Below, piece after piece: positions 41,594 through 49,429 of a stretch of DNA of 64,000 nt; position 1 is the stretch's first letter, and every line of letters begins with the position of its first letter. The stretch lies in contig DASXWQ010000051.1 of NCBI GenBank assembly GCA_036503555.1, positions 62,001 through 126,000 on the forward strand, given 5' to 3'. The stretch is from Actinocatenispora sp036503555 (GTDB lineage Bacteria > Actinomycetota > Actinomycetes > Mycobacteriales > Micromonosporaceae). The notes beneath the pieces are model-generated. The model was not told where the DNA came from, made no database searches, and worked only from the letters and a program-made list of their open reading frames with translations. A program made the position numbers and the translations under genes.

Positions 41594-42576
41594 CCGGCAC
41601 GGTCTCGATCGCGTTCCAGTCCGACAAGGGACCCGACGAGTACGCGGCGCTCGCGGTGGCCGCCGAGTCGTACGGCTTCGACGGGATCTCGGTGTTCGGC
41701 GACCTCGGCTACCAGCCGCCGCTGTACCCGCTGCTCGCGATGGCCCGGGCCACCAGCCGGGTACGGCTCGGCGCGGCCTGCCTCAACCCGTACCTGACGC
41801 ATCCGGTCGAGATCGCCGGCCAAGTCGCCGCGCTGGACGCCGCGTCCGACGGCCGGGCGTACCTGGGACTCGCGCGTGGCAGCTGGCTGTCGCGGGTCGG
41901 CGTGGCGCAGGACCGTCCACTTGCGACACTGCGGGAGGCGGCCGAGGTGGTCGCCGCGCTGCTGGCCGGCGACGACTCCGGCTACCCGGGCGAGGTGTTC
42001 CGGATCGAACCCGGCACCACCCTGCGGTACGCCCCGCGCCGGGCGACGGTGGACCTGCTGCTCGGCGTGTGGGGTCCGCGCGGCGCGCGGCTCGCCGCGG
42101 GGATCGCCGACGAGGTGAAGCTGGGCGGCTCGGCCAACCCGGACATGGTCGCCACGATGCGCCGCTGGCTCGCCGGCCCGCGCGAGGTCGGTGTGGTGGC
42201 CGGCGCGGTCACCGTCGTCGACGAGGACCGGACCGCGGCACGCCGTCGGGCCCGCGGCGAGGTCGCCATGTACCTCGACGTGGTGGCCCGACTCGACCCC
42301 ACCGTCGCTGTGGACCCGGCTCTGTTGAGCCGACTCGGCGCGCTCGTCGCGGCCAGCGCGTACGACCGGGCCGGCGCGCTGATCGGCGACGACCTGCTCG
42401 ACCGCTTCTGCTTCGCCGGTACGCCGGACGAGGTCGCCGAGCGCGCCGCCGCCCTGATCGACGCCGGGGCGAGTCGGATCGAGTTCGGCACCCCGCACGG
42501 CCTCACCGACTCCCGCGGCGTCGACCTGCTCGGCGCCGAGGTACTGCCCCGGATCCGTTGCCTGGTAGGAGACTGA
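41590..42576 (+). CDS. LLM-class (F420-dependent-type) oxidoreductase
   Basis: This 328-residue luciferase-like TIM barrel resembles methylene-tetrahydromethanopterin reductase-type proteins: GFDGISVFGDL, RVRLGAACLNPYLTHPVEIA, YLGLARGSWL. GTG 41590 overlaps the TIGR04076 stop by GTGA. Within a peptide or imino-acid operon it may reduce or oxidise a ring or imine with F420H2 or FMNH2. The exact role is unknown. Confidence 0.87.
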   Translation: MTGTVSIAFQSDKGPDEYAALAVAAESYGFDGISVFGDLGYQPPLYPLLAMARATSRVRLGAACLNPYLTHPVEIAGQVAALDAASDGRAYLGLARGSWLSRVGVAQDRPLATLREAAEVVAALLAGDDSGYPGEVFRIEPGTTLRYAPRRATVDLLLGVWGPRGARLAAGIADEVKLGGSANPDMVATMRRWLAGPREVGVVAGAVTVVDEDRTAARRRARGEVAMYLDVVARLDPTVAVDPALLSRLGALVAASAYDRAGALIGDDLLDRFCFAGTPDEVAERAAALIDAGASRIEFGTPHGLTDSRGVDLLGAEVLPRIRCLVGD

Positions 42577-42582
42577 CACCGC

Positions 42583-44244
42583 ATGACGAGAGTGTGGGAG
42601 GTGGCCGACCGGTACCTCGCCGGGCTGGCCGACTGGGAGCCGCGCGCCGCGCAGGCACTCGGCCGTACGGAGGTGCCGGCGGTGGACCTGTCGCCGTCGG
42701 CGTACGACGCGCGGGCGGCACTGGCGGCCGGCGCGGCGCGCGAGCTGTCCGCTGCGGTACCGGCGGATGCGGCCGACCGGGTGCTCGCCGGTGCCCTCGC
42801 GGACCGGCTCGGCGCCGAGACCGACCTGTACGAGTCGGGGTTCACCACCCGGCTGCTGGCGCCGCTCGCGACGCCGGTACACCTGACCCGGTCGGCGTTC
42901 GACGACCTGCCGCGCGAGACGGCGGCGGACTGGGCGGTCGTCGCCGACCGGCTCGCCGCGGTGCCGGCGGCGCTGTCCGCGTACCGCGAGACGCTGCGGC
43001 GCTCGGCCTCGCGCGGGCAGCGGGTGGCGCGCCGGCAGGTGCTCGCCGTGGCCGACCAGTGCGAGAGCTGGATCGACGCGCGGCGCGACGACTTCTACCG
43101 CGGCCTCGCCGCCGGGTACGCCGGGTCGGACCCGGCGCTGACCGCGCGGCTCGACCGGGGCGCCGCGCAGGCGACCGCGGCGACCTCCGACTTCGCGGCG
43201 TTCCTGCGTGGCGAGCTGGCCCCGGCCGCGCCGGAGGCCGACGGCGTCGGCCGGGAGATGTACGCGCTCACCGCGCGAAGCTTCCTCGGCGCCACGCTCG
43301 ACCTCGACGACGTGTACGCGTACGGCTGGGCCGAACTGCACCGGCTCGCCGCCGAGATGGCCGACGTGGCCGGCCAGATCGTGCCGGGCGGCACGGTACG
43401 CGAGGCGATGGCCGCGCTGGACGCCGATCCGGCGCGCCGGCTCGTGGGCGTACCGGCGCTGACCGACTGGCTGACCCGGCGGGTCGCCGCGATCACCGAC
43501 GCGCTGGACGGCCCGCACTTCGCCATCCCGGCCGAGACCCGCCGGGTCGAGTGCCGGATCGCCCCGGCGACCAGTGGCGTCATGTACTACACCGCACCGG
43601 ATCCGGGCCTGACCCGGCCGGGCCGGGTCTGGTGGTGCCTGCCGCCCGGCGTCGACACGGCAACCACCTGGCGGGAGATCAGCACGCTGCACCACGAGTC
43701 GCTGCCCGGCCACCACCTCCAGCACGCGATCACGATGACGCTGCCGCACCTGCATCCGTGGCAGCGCACGCTGTGCGAGGTGCACGGGTACGCCGAGGGG
43801 TGGGCGCACTACGGCGAGGGCCTGGCCGACGAGCTGGGCCTGCTGGCGGATCCCGGTGAGCGGCTGGGGATGCTGTGCGGGCGGATCTGGCGCGCGTGCC
43901 GGATCGTCATCGACGCCGGCCTGCACCTCGACCTGCCGGTACCGCCGGGCAACGGCTTCACCCAGGCGCGCCGGTGGACCCCGGCGCTCGGGGTGGAGTT
44001 CCTGACCCGTATCGCGGGCCTGGACCCGGCGACGGCCCGGTTCGAGGTCGACCGTTACCTGGGCTGGCCGGGCCAGGCGCTGGCGTTCTCGGTCGGCGCC
44101 CGGCTGTGGCGCGAGGCGCGCGCCGCCGCCGGGCGGGCCGAGGGCGCGGGTTTCGACCTGGCCCGGTTCCACGCCCGCGCCCTGTCCCTCGGTCCGGCCG
44201 GCCTGGACCCGTTGCGTACCGCCCTGGAGGAGTCCCGTGGCTGA
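42583..44244 (+). CDS. DUF885-family metallopeptidase-like protein
   Basis: This 553-residue largely helical protein carries the DUF885 metal motif LHHESLPGHHLQ, an HExxxGHH variant, followed by HGYAEGWAHYGE. The family is related to M2/M3-type carboxypeptidases and oligopeptidases, and lipoprotein members act on the cell surface. This one has no signal peptide, so it is cytoplasmic. Together with the prolidase-like enzyme it could finish off imported peptides. Confidence 0.87.
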   Translation: MTRVWEVADRYLAGLADWEPRAAQALGRTEVPAVDLSPSAYDARAALAAGAARELSAAVPADAADRVLAGALADRLGAETDLYESGFTTRLLAPLATPVHLTRSAFDDLPRETAADWAVVADRLAAVPAALSAYRETLRRSASRGQRVARRQVLAVADQCESWIDARRDDFYRGLAAGYAGSDPALTARLDRGAAQATAATSDFAAFLRGELAPAAPEADGVGREMYALTARSFLGATLDLDDVYAYGWAELHRLAAEMADVAGQIVPGGTVREAMAALDADPARRLVGVPALTDWLTRRVAAITDALDGPHFAIPAETRRVECRIAPATSGVMYYTAPDPGLTRPGRVWWCLPPGVDTATTWREISTLHHESLPGHHLQHAITMTLPHLHPWQRTLCEVHGYAEGWAHYGEGLADELGLLADPGERLGMLCGRIWRACRIVIDAGLHLDLPVPPGNGFTQARRWTPALGVEFLTRIAGLDPATARFEVDRYLGWPGQALAFSVGARLWREARAAAGRAEGAGFDLARFHARALSLGPAGLDPLRTALEESRG

Positions 44245-44608
44245 CCCGATCGCCGCCCACATCGTCTCGATGTACGCGAGCCTCGGCGACCGGCTGGGCT
44301 TCGACGCGCACCTCGACCCGCACCTGACGGTGTGGGAGTCCGACGCGGACCGGCTGCTCGCCGGGCTGCCCGAGCTGGACGTGCTGCGCGACGGCCGGGT
44401 ACCGGCCGGGCCGGCGCCGGTGTCGGTGGCGCCGGAGGCGTTGCGTACCGAGGACTGGGGGGAGACGGGGCTCGCCCGCTACCTGCTGCGCGCGCGGTAC
44501 GACGGGCGGGCCGACGAGCTGTTCCGGGTCACCGACGTCCTGCGGTGGAGCGGCGAGCGGTGGCTGGTCGTCCACCACCACGCGGAGGCCACGACCCACC
44601 AGGGCTGA
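44237..44608 (+). CDS. NTF2/SnoaL-like small protein
   Basis: This 123-residue protein has an alpha+beta-barrel outline: helix ADPIAAHIVSMYASLGDRLG, then HLDPHLTVWESDADRLLAGL, ending with strands FRVTDVLRWSGERWLVVHHH. It looks like the DUF4440/SnoaL class. GTG 44237 overlaps the DUF885 stop by eight bases. It is the last gene of the operon, and its function is unknown. Confidence 0.7.
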   Translation: MADPIAAHIVSMYASLGDRLGFDAHLDPHLTVWESDADRLLAGLPELDVLRDGRVPAGPAPVSVAPEALRTEDWGETGLARYLLRARYDGRADELFRVTDVLRWSGERWLVVHHHAEATTHQG

Positions 44609-44668
44609 TCCGCATGCCGCTTTTGTCGTATGGTGGTCTGTTCTGACCTCCTCGACAAGGCGGCGCGG

Positions 44669-46663
44669 ATGAGGCTGTTCAGGAAGACGACAGTGGCGGT
44701 GACCGGGGTGCTCGCCGCGGCCCTGCTGGCCGGGGCACCGGCGAGCGCGGCGGCGCCGGCCGCCGGCAACGACAACAACGTGGAGTGGAACGGTCTGTTC
44801 GCCGACCAGGGACCGCTCTACGACAGCGCCGTCGCACCAGGCTGCGACACCCCGGTGACCCTGACGTTCCGCACGTTCCACACCGACGTCACCGGCGTCA
44901 CCATCAAGTACTACGACAGCGCCGACTCGGCGTTCCACCAGGTGCCGATGTCGTTCGCGCGCAACGACGCGACCGGCGTGTTCGACCTGTGGACCGGGAC
45001 CGTGCCGGCGAGCTGTTCGGCCAAGTACTACCGGTTCCAGGTCACCGACGGCTCGGCGACCGCGTGGTACAACGCGGCCGGGCCGGCGTCGGGCGAGCCG
45101 AGCCAGCAGGACTTCTACATCCTGCCCGGCTTCACCACGCCGGACTGGGCGAAGAACGCCGTGCTGTACCAGATCTTCCCGGACCGGTTCGCCGACGGCA
45201 GCACCGGAAACGACGTCACCACCGGCGAGTACACCTACGACGGGTACCCGACCGAGCACAAGGACTGGGGCGCCAGCGCCTACGCGGATGCCGGTTACAC
45301 CAACAGCTCCGTGTTCTTCGGCGGCGACCTGCAGGGCGTCGACGCGCACCTGGCGTACCTGACCGACACGCTCGGCGTGAACGCCATCTACCTCAACCCG
45401 GTCTTCACCTCGCCGACCAACCACAAGTACGACACGCAGGACTACGACCACGTGGACCCGCATCTCGGCGGCGACGCGGCGTTCGACACGCTGGTGTCGG
45501 ACCTGCACGCGCGCGGCGGACACATGATCCTCGACGGGGTGTTCAACCACACCGGCGAGTGGTCGCCGTGGTTCGACAAGGGAAACGCGTGGCCGAGCTC
45601 GACCGGGGCGTACGAGTCGCAGTCCAGCCCGTACGCGGGCTACTACACGTTCCAGCAGTGGCCGGACACGTACTCCAGCTTCCTGAACCAGGTGCCGACG
45701 ATGCCGAAGCTGAACTACGGCGCGTCCGGCTCGGCCACCCGGAACGCGGTGTACGGGTCTACCGGATCCGTTGCGCAGGAATGGATCCGGCAGCACCACA
45801 TCGACGGGTGGCGACTCGACGCCGCGCAGTACGTGGACGCGAACGGCAACGCTGGCGAGGACGCGACCAACCACGAGGTGTGGAGCCAGTTCCGCAGCGC
45901 GGTGAAGGGCGCCGACCCGAACGCGTTGGTGTTCGGCGAGTACTGGGGCAACGCGAACCCGTGGGTGACCGGCGGGCAGTGGGACGGCGCGACCAACTAC
46001 GACGGCTTCACCAACCCGGTGTCCGAGTGGATCACCGGCCGGGACTACAACGACAACGCCGCCTCGATCAGCGCCACCCAGTTCGTCTCCTGGCTCGCCG
46101 GTACCCGGGCGAACTACCCGACCCAGGTGCAGCAGGTGATGAGCAACCACCTGTCCAACCACGACATCCCGCGCTTCGCGCAGCGCGCCGGCGGCGACGT
46201 CTGGAAGACCTACCTGGCCGACTTCGTGCAGATGACGTACGTCGGGATGCCGACCATCTACTACGGAGACGAGTACGGCATGACCGGCGTCAACGACCCG
46301 GACGACCGGCGCTGCATGGACTGGTCCCAGGCGACCACCGACAGCGGCGCGGTGTCGTTGCTGCGCAAGTTGATCGGCATCCGCAAGACGTACCCGGCGC
46401 TGCGTACCGGATCGTTCCTGTCACTGGGCGCCGACGACGCGACGAAGATGGTCGCGTACGGCCGGATGGACGCGAAGAACCGGATCGCGGTGGTCCTGAA
46501 CGACGACTCGACGAGCCACACGTACCAGGTGCCGGCGTACCAGTTGTCGATGACCAACGGCAGCACGGTGACCGACGCGGTGACGGGGACCTCGTACCAG
46601 GTGGCCGACGGGACGGTGAGCGTCACCGTGCCGGGGCACTACGGGGCGATCCTGGTGCAGTGA
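44669..46663 (+). CDS. Secreted alpha-amylase family (GH13) glycosidase
   Basis: This 664-residue protein has a Sec signal MRLFRKTTVAVTGVLAAALL ending near ASA. Residues 45-150 form a CBM34-like beta-domain. The GH13 barrel follows, with YQIFPDRFADG, DGVFNHTG, the nucleophile in GWRLDAAQ (about Asp384), the acid/base in FGEYWG (about Glu424) and SNHDIPRF (about Asp499), then a beta-domain. It resembles neopullulanase/cyclomaltodextrinase-type enzymes but is exported, so it would cut starch-like glucans outside the cell. ATG 44669 follows AAGG. Confidence 0.92.
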   Translation: MRLFRKTTVAVTGVLAAALLAGAPASAAAPAAGNDNNVEWNGLFADQGPLYDSAVAPGCDTPVTLTFRTFHTDVTGVTIKYYDSADSAFHQVPMSFARNDATGVFDLWTGTVPASCSAKYYRFQVTDGSATAWYNAAGPASGEPSQQDFYILPGFTTPDWAKNAVLYQIFPDRFADGSTGNDVTTGEYTYDGYPTEHKDWGASAYADAGYTNSSVFFGGDLQGVDAHLAYLTDTLGVNAIYLNPVFTSPTNHKYDTQDYDHVDPHLGGDAAFDTLVSDLHARGGHMILDGVFNHTGEWSPWFDKGNAWPSSTGAYESQSSPYAGYYTFQQWPDTYSSFLNQVPTMPKLNYGASGSATRNAVYGSTGSVAQEWIRQHHIDGWRLDAAQYVDANGNAGEDATNHEVWSQFRSAVKGADPNALVFGEYWGNANPWVTGGQWDGATNYDGFTNPVSEWITGRDYNDNAASISATQFVSWLAGTRANYPTQVQQVMSNHLSNHDIPRFAQRAGGDVWKTYLADFVQMTYVGMPTIYYGDEYGMTGVNDPDDRRCMDWSQATTDSGAVSLLRKLIGIRKTYPALRTGSFLSLGADDATKMVAYGRMDAKNRIAVVLNDDSTSHTYQVPAYQLSMTNGSTVTDAVTGTSYQVADGTVSVTVPGHYGAILVQ

Positions 46664-46675
46664 GCTTCATGAACG

Positions 46676-46804
46676 TCAGCAGGACCACGACGCGGTGCCG
46701 CGTTCCGCGGTCAGGTAACGGTTCTGGTGGGCGGCCATGCGTTCGGCCGGGGTGGGGTGGACGTCGCGCGGATCGGCCGCGCGGAACACGACCCGGTCCG
46801 CCAC
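46676..46804 (-). pseudogene. Possible C-terminal remnant of an unknown protein
   Basis: The 42-codon frame reads VVFRAADPRDVHPTPAERMA then HQNRYLTAERG, ending at TGA 46676. It starts with GTG 46804 without a good ribosome-binding site. The style (HPTPAERMAAHQNRYL) looks like genuine protein, but I cannot name a family, and no upstream continuation exists in frame. Confidence 0.3.
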
Positions 46805-46982
46805 CCGCGTTCCGCCGTCTCCTTCCGGCCCCGGCGGGGAAATCCTCGCTCAGGCCGCTGGCACCCGAGGCCGGACGCTACCTGGCCGCGGCCGGCGTCG
46901 GCGTCGCCCGGGGCACCGGTGGTTGCGCTGTGCCGCAACGGAAGCCGGTTGTCCCGGGATCCGGCTCGCCGCCGGTACCCGG

Positions 46983-47246
46983 GTGACCGCGGAGGCGGCG
47001 CTGCTGGCTGCGCCGACCCGGCCGCGGCTCGACCTGTACCGCGCGCTCGACCCGCCGACCGGTCCGCCGCGGCTCGACCCGACCGGCCGCAGCGAGGTCC
47101 CCGGCTGCTGGATCGTCGGCAGCGCGGCGCTCGCCGGCCAGCACGCGGTGATGGCCGCCGCGCACGGCGCCACCGCCGCCACCGCCGTCAAGCAGAACCT
47201 GCTCGACGAGGACCTGTCCGCGCGGCTCTCCCGCGCTCTAGGCTGA
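46983..47246 (+). pseudogene. C-terminal remnant of a thioredoxin-reductase-like FAD oxidoreductase
   Basis: The 87-codon frame contains RSEVPGCWIVGSAALAGQHA then AAAHGATAATAVKQNLLDED, which match the final FAD-binding part of thioredoxin-reductase-like proteins (TxVPGvwaaGD ... AaahGs.AA..in..L). The N-terminal FAD motif, NADPH domain and redox cysteines are absent upstream. A truncated gene is the simplest reading. A GTG at 46983 could still allow a short product. Confidence 0.6.
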
Positions 47247-47251
47247 ACCCC

Positions 47252-48187
47252 ATGCGACTGGCGATCTCGATCCCGCAGGTGTGGGCGGACGGCACGTTCG
47301 ACCCGGGTGCGTTCCGCGACTTCCTCACCCGCGCCGAGGAGTACGGCTTCGACGGCGCCTGGACCCTGGAGTCGGTGCTGGGCAGGCGCCCCACCCTGGC
47401 GCCGCTGGAGACCATGGCGTACGCGGCGGCGGTGACGAGCCGGATCCGGCTGGGGTGCGCGGTGTTCGTCACGCCGCTGCACAGCCCGGTGCACCTCGCC
47501 AAGAGTCTCGCCAGCCTCGACCAGCTCAGCGCCGGCCGGGTGGACGTCGGCGTCGGCACCGGCGGGCGCAACCGCCCGTTCGCCGCGTTCGGGGTCGACC
47601 CGGCCGGGCTGGTGTCCCGGTTCACCGAGGGCGTCGAGCTGATGAAGGCGTGCTGGACGGCCGATCCCGTCACGTTCGACGGCCGGTTCTGGCAGCTGCG
47701 GGACGCGGCGATGGAGCCGAAGCCGTACCAGAAGCCGCATCCGCCGGTCTGGTTCGGCGGCAACCACCCGAACGCGCTGCGCCGCGCCGTCGCGCACGGC
47801 ACCGGCTTCATGGGCGCCGGCTCCACCACCACCGCCACCTTCGCCGACCAGGTACGGGCGGTACGCGCGGCGCTCGCCGACGCCGCCCGGGATCCGGCCG
47901 ACTTCCCGATCGCGAAGCGGGTCTACCTCGCCGTGGACGACGATCGCGCCGTGGCGAGGACGATGGTCGCCGCCGCGCTGGAGCAGATGTACGGCTCGTT
48001 CGGCCTCGGCGACCTCACCCCGGTCGCGGTGTACGGCACCCCGGAGGACGTCGTCGCCGGCCTGCGTGCCGTCGTGGACGCCGGCGCCGAGATGCTCCTG
48101 CTCCATCCGTTGGCCGACGATTCCGCCCAGCTCGACCGCCTCGTCACCGACGTCCTGCCGCAGCTGCGACGGTCCACTCTGGACTAG
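47252..48187 (+). CDS. LLM-class flavin/F420-dependent oxidoreductase
   Basis: This 311-residue protein has luciferase-family marks: LAISIPQVWADGTFDPGAF, GFDGAWTLESVLG, RIRLGCAVFVTPLHSPVHLA, VDVGVGTGG and KPYQKPHPPVWFGG. These are typical of F420-dependent members in actinobacteria. It is the third LLM protein in this window. ATG 47252 immediately follows the decayed stretch. Substrate unknown. Confidence 0.88.
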   Translation: MRLAISIPQVWADGTFDPGAFRDFLTRAEEYGFDGAWTLESVLGRRPTLAPLETMAYAAAVTSRIRLGCAVFVTPLHSPVHLAKSLASLDQLSAGRVDVGVGTGGRNRPFAAFGVDPAGLVSRFTEGVELMKACWTADPVTFDGRFWQLRDAAMEPKPYQKPHPPVWFGGNHPNALRRAVAHGTGFMGAGSTTTATFADQVRAVRAALADAARDPADFPIAKRVYLAVDDDRAVARTMVAAALEQMYGSFGLGDLTPVAVYGTPEDVVAGLRAVVDAGAEMLLLHPLADDSAQLDRLVTDVLPQLRRSTLD

Positions 48188-48212
48188 ATCGGCCGCCGGT
48201 ACGATGGCCGGC

Positions 48213-48722
48213 ATGTCCATCTCGCCGTACATCGCCGGCCTGCGTGAACATGTCGGGCACGGGCTGTTGCTGCTGCCGAGCGTCAGCGGTGTCGTGGTCG
48301 ACGACGCCGGCCGGGTCCTGCTCGAACGGCGCGCCGACAGCGGCGGATGGAACCTGCCGTCCGGCGCGGTGGACCCGGGCGAGCAGCCCGCCGACGCGCT
48401 CGCGCGCGAGGTGTACGAGGAGACCGGGCTGCGCGTCGCGGTCGAGCGGCTGGCCGGGATGGCGTCGCACTTCACCCGCTACCCCAACGGCGACCGCTGC
48501 CAGTACATGAACGCCTGGTTCCGCTGCCGGCCGGTGTCCGGCACCGCGCGGGTCAACGACGAGGAGTCGCTGGCCGTCGAGTGGTTCGCGCCGGACCGCC
48601 TCCCCGACCTGCATCCGTACGTGCTGCGTCGGATCGAGACCGCGCTCGGCGACGACACCGCCGCCTGGTTCGTCCAGCCCGGCGAGGACTACGCGGAGCT
48701 GTCCGCCTCGGACGTCGCCTGA
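48213..48722 (+). CDS. NUDIX hydrolase
   Basis: This protein of 169 residues, or 172 from ATG 48204, has a clear Nudix box GAVDPGEQPADALAREVYEE followed by TG (Gx5Ex7REVxEExG). It would hydrolyse a nucleoside-diphosphate-linked substrate such as damaged dNTPs or an NDP-sugar, with Mg. It lies 25 bp after the LLM gene and may be co-transcribed. Confidence 0.9.
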   Translation: MSISPYIAGLREHVGHGLLLLPSVSGVVVDDAGRVLLERRADSGGWNLPSGAVDPGEQPADALAREVYEETGLRVAVERLAGMASHFTRYPNGDRCQYMNAWFRCRPVSGTARVNDEESLAVEWFAPDRLPDLHPYVLRRIETALGDDTAAWFVQPGEDYAELSASDVA

Positions 48723-48780
48723 CCCGCAGGCGTGACGGCGTGTCACCCCGTTACCGTTGAGGGAAGGGGGAGGGGCCGCC

Positions 48781-49284
48781 ATGGACATGTCGCAGTACGA
48801 GTCGATCATCGACAAGCAGATCCGCGAGGCGACCGAGCGCGGCGAGTTCGACGACCTGCCGGGCACCGGCAAGCCGCTGGCGCACCTGGGCGGCCCGGAC
48901 GACGAGCTGTGGTGGCTCAAGGGATACCTCCAGCGCGAGGGGCTGTCCACCGACGCGCTGCTGCCGACCTCGCTGCAACTGCGCCGCGCGATCGAGCAGC
49001 TGCCCGAGACGGTCCGCGGGGCGTACGCGGAGGAGACCGTGCGCGAGATCGTCGCGGCGCTGAACCGGCGGATCGTCGAGCACCTGCGGGCGCCGTCCGG
49101 CCCGCACGTACCGGTCGCGCCGGTGGACGTCGACGCCGTCGTCGCGACCTGGCGCGCCGAGCGGGAGGCGGCCCGTGCCACCACACCGGACCGTACCGGG
49201 GCGGCGGATTCGGCACCCGCCGACCGCGACGCGGCGGCTGGCGGTCGACGGCGCTGGTGGCAACGGCTGTTTCGCCGCGGCTGA
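48781..49284 (+). CDS. DUF1992 (DnaJC28-like conserved domain) protein
   Basis: This 167-residue protein has the DUF1992 signature at residues 5-40 (YESIIDKQIREATERGEFDD, then LPGTGKPL). The domain is found alone in bacteria and in DNAJC28 of eukaryotes, with no established function. The C-terminus is low complexity and ends RRRWWQRLFRRG, a basic aromatic tail that could touch membrane. GGGAAGGGGGAGGGG precedes ATG 48781, a very strong purine run. Confidence 0.88.
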   Translation: MDMSQYESIIDKQIREATERGEFDDLPGTGKPLAHLGGPDDELWWLKGYLQREGLSTDALLPTSLQLRRAIEQLPETVRGAYAEETVREIVAALNRRIVEHLRAPSGPHVPVAPVDVDAVVATWRAEREAARATTPDRTGAADSAPADRDAAAGGRRRWWQRLFRRG

Positions 49285-49339
49285 GTGCCCGCAGGCGGGC
49301 CGGTGCGGTCCCGTGGTGTGGTCGCTTTCGTGGGGATCG

Positions 49340-49369
49340 TTGACACTTTTCGCCGATACGAGGAATGAT
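49340..49369 (+). promoter_or_regulatory. Candidate promoter of the Tat-exported glycosidase-like gene
   Basis: TTGACA at 49340 is a consensus -35 and is followed after 18 bp by AATGAT (49364-49369), a four-of-six -10 match, about 60 bp before the start codon. It is the lowest-GC stretch in this neighbourhood. Confidence 0.45.
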
Positions 49370-49429
49370 CTCGGGCAATCGGCGCCGACACCGTTGTCAT
49401 GACGCGCCTGGCGTCGTTCGGGAGGTCCC

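Larger units (their letters stand above)
46664..47251. other. Decayed 588-bp stretch between amylase and LLM genes
   Basis: No full-length gene fits here. A minus-strand 42-residue frame (46676-46804) and a plus-strand 87-residue frame (46983-47246) look like ends of larger proteins facing each other. The sequence between them, 46805-46980, does not read as coding. The region looks like a deletion scar where two convergent or neighbouring genes lost their bodies. Confidence 0.55.
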
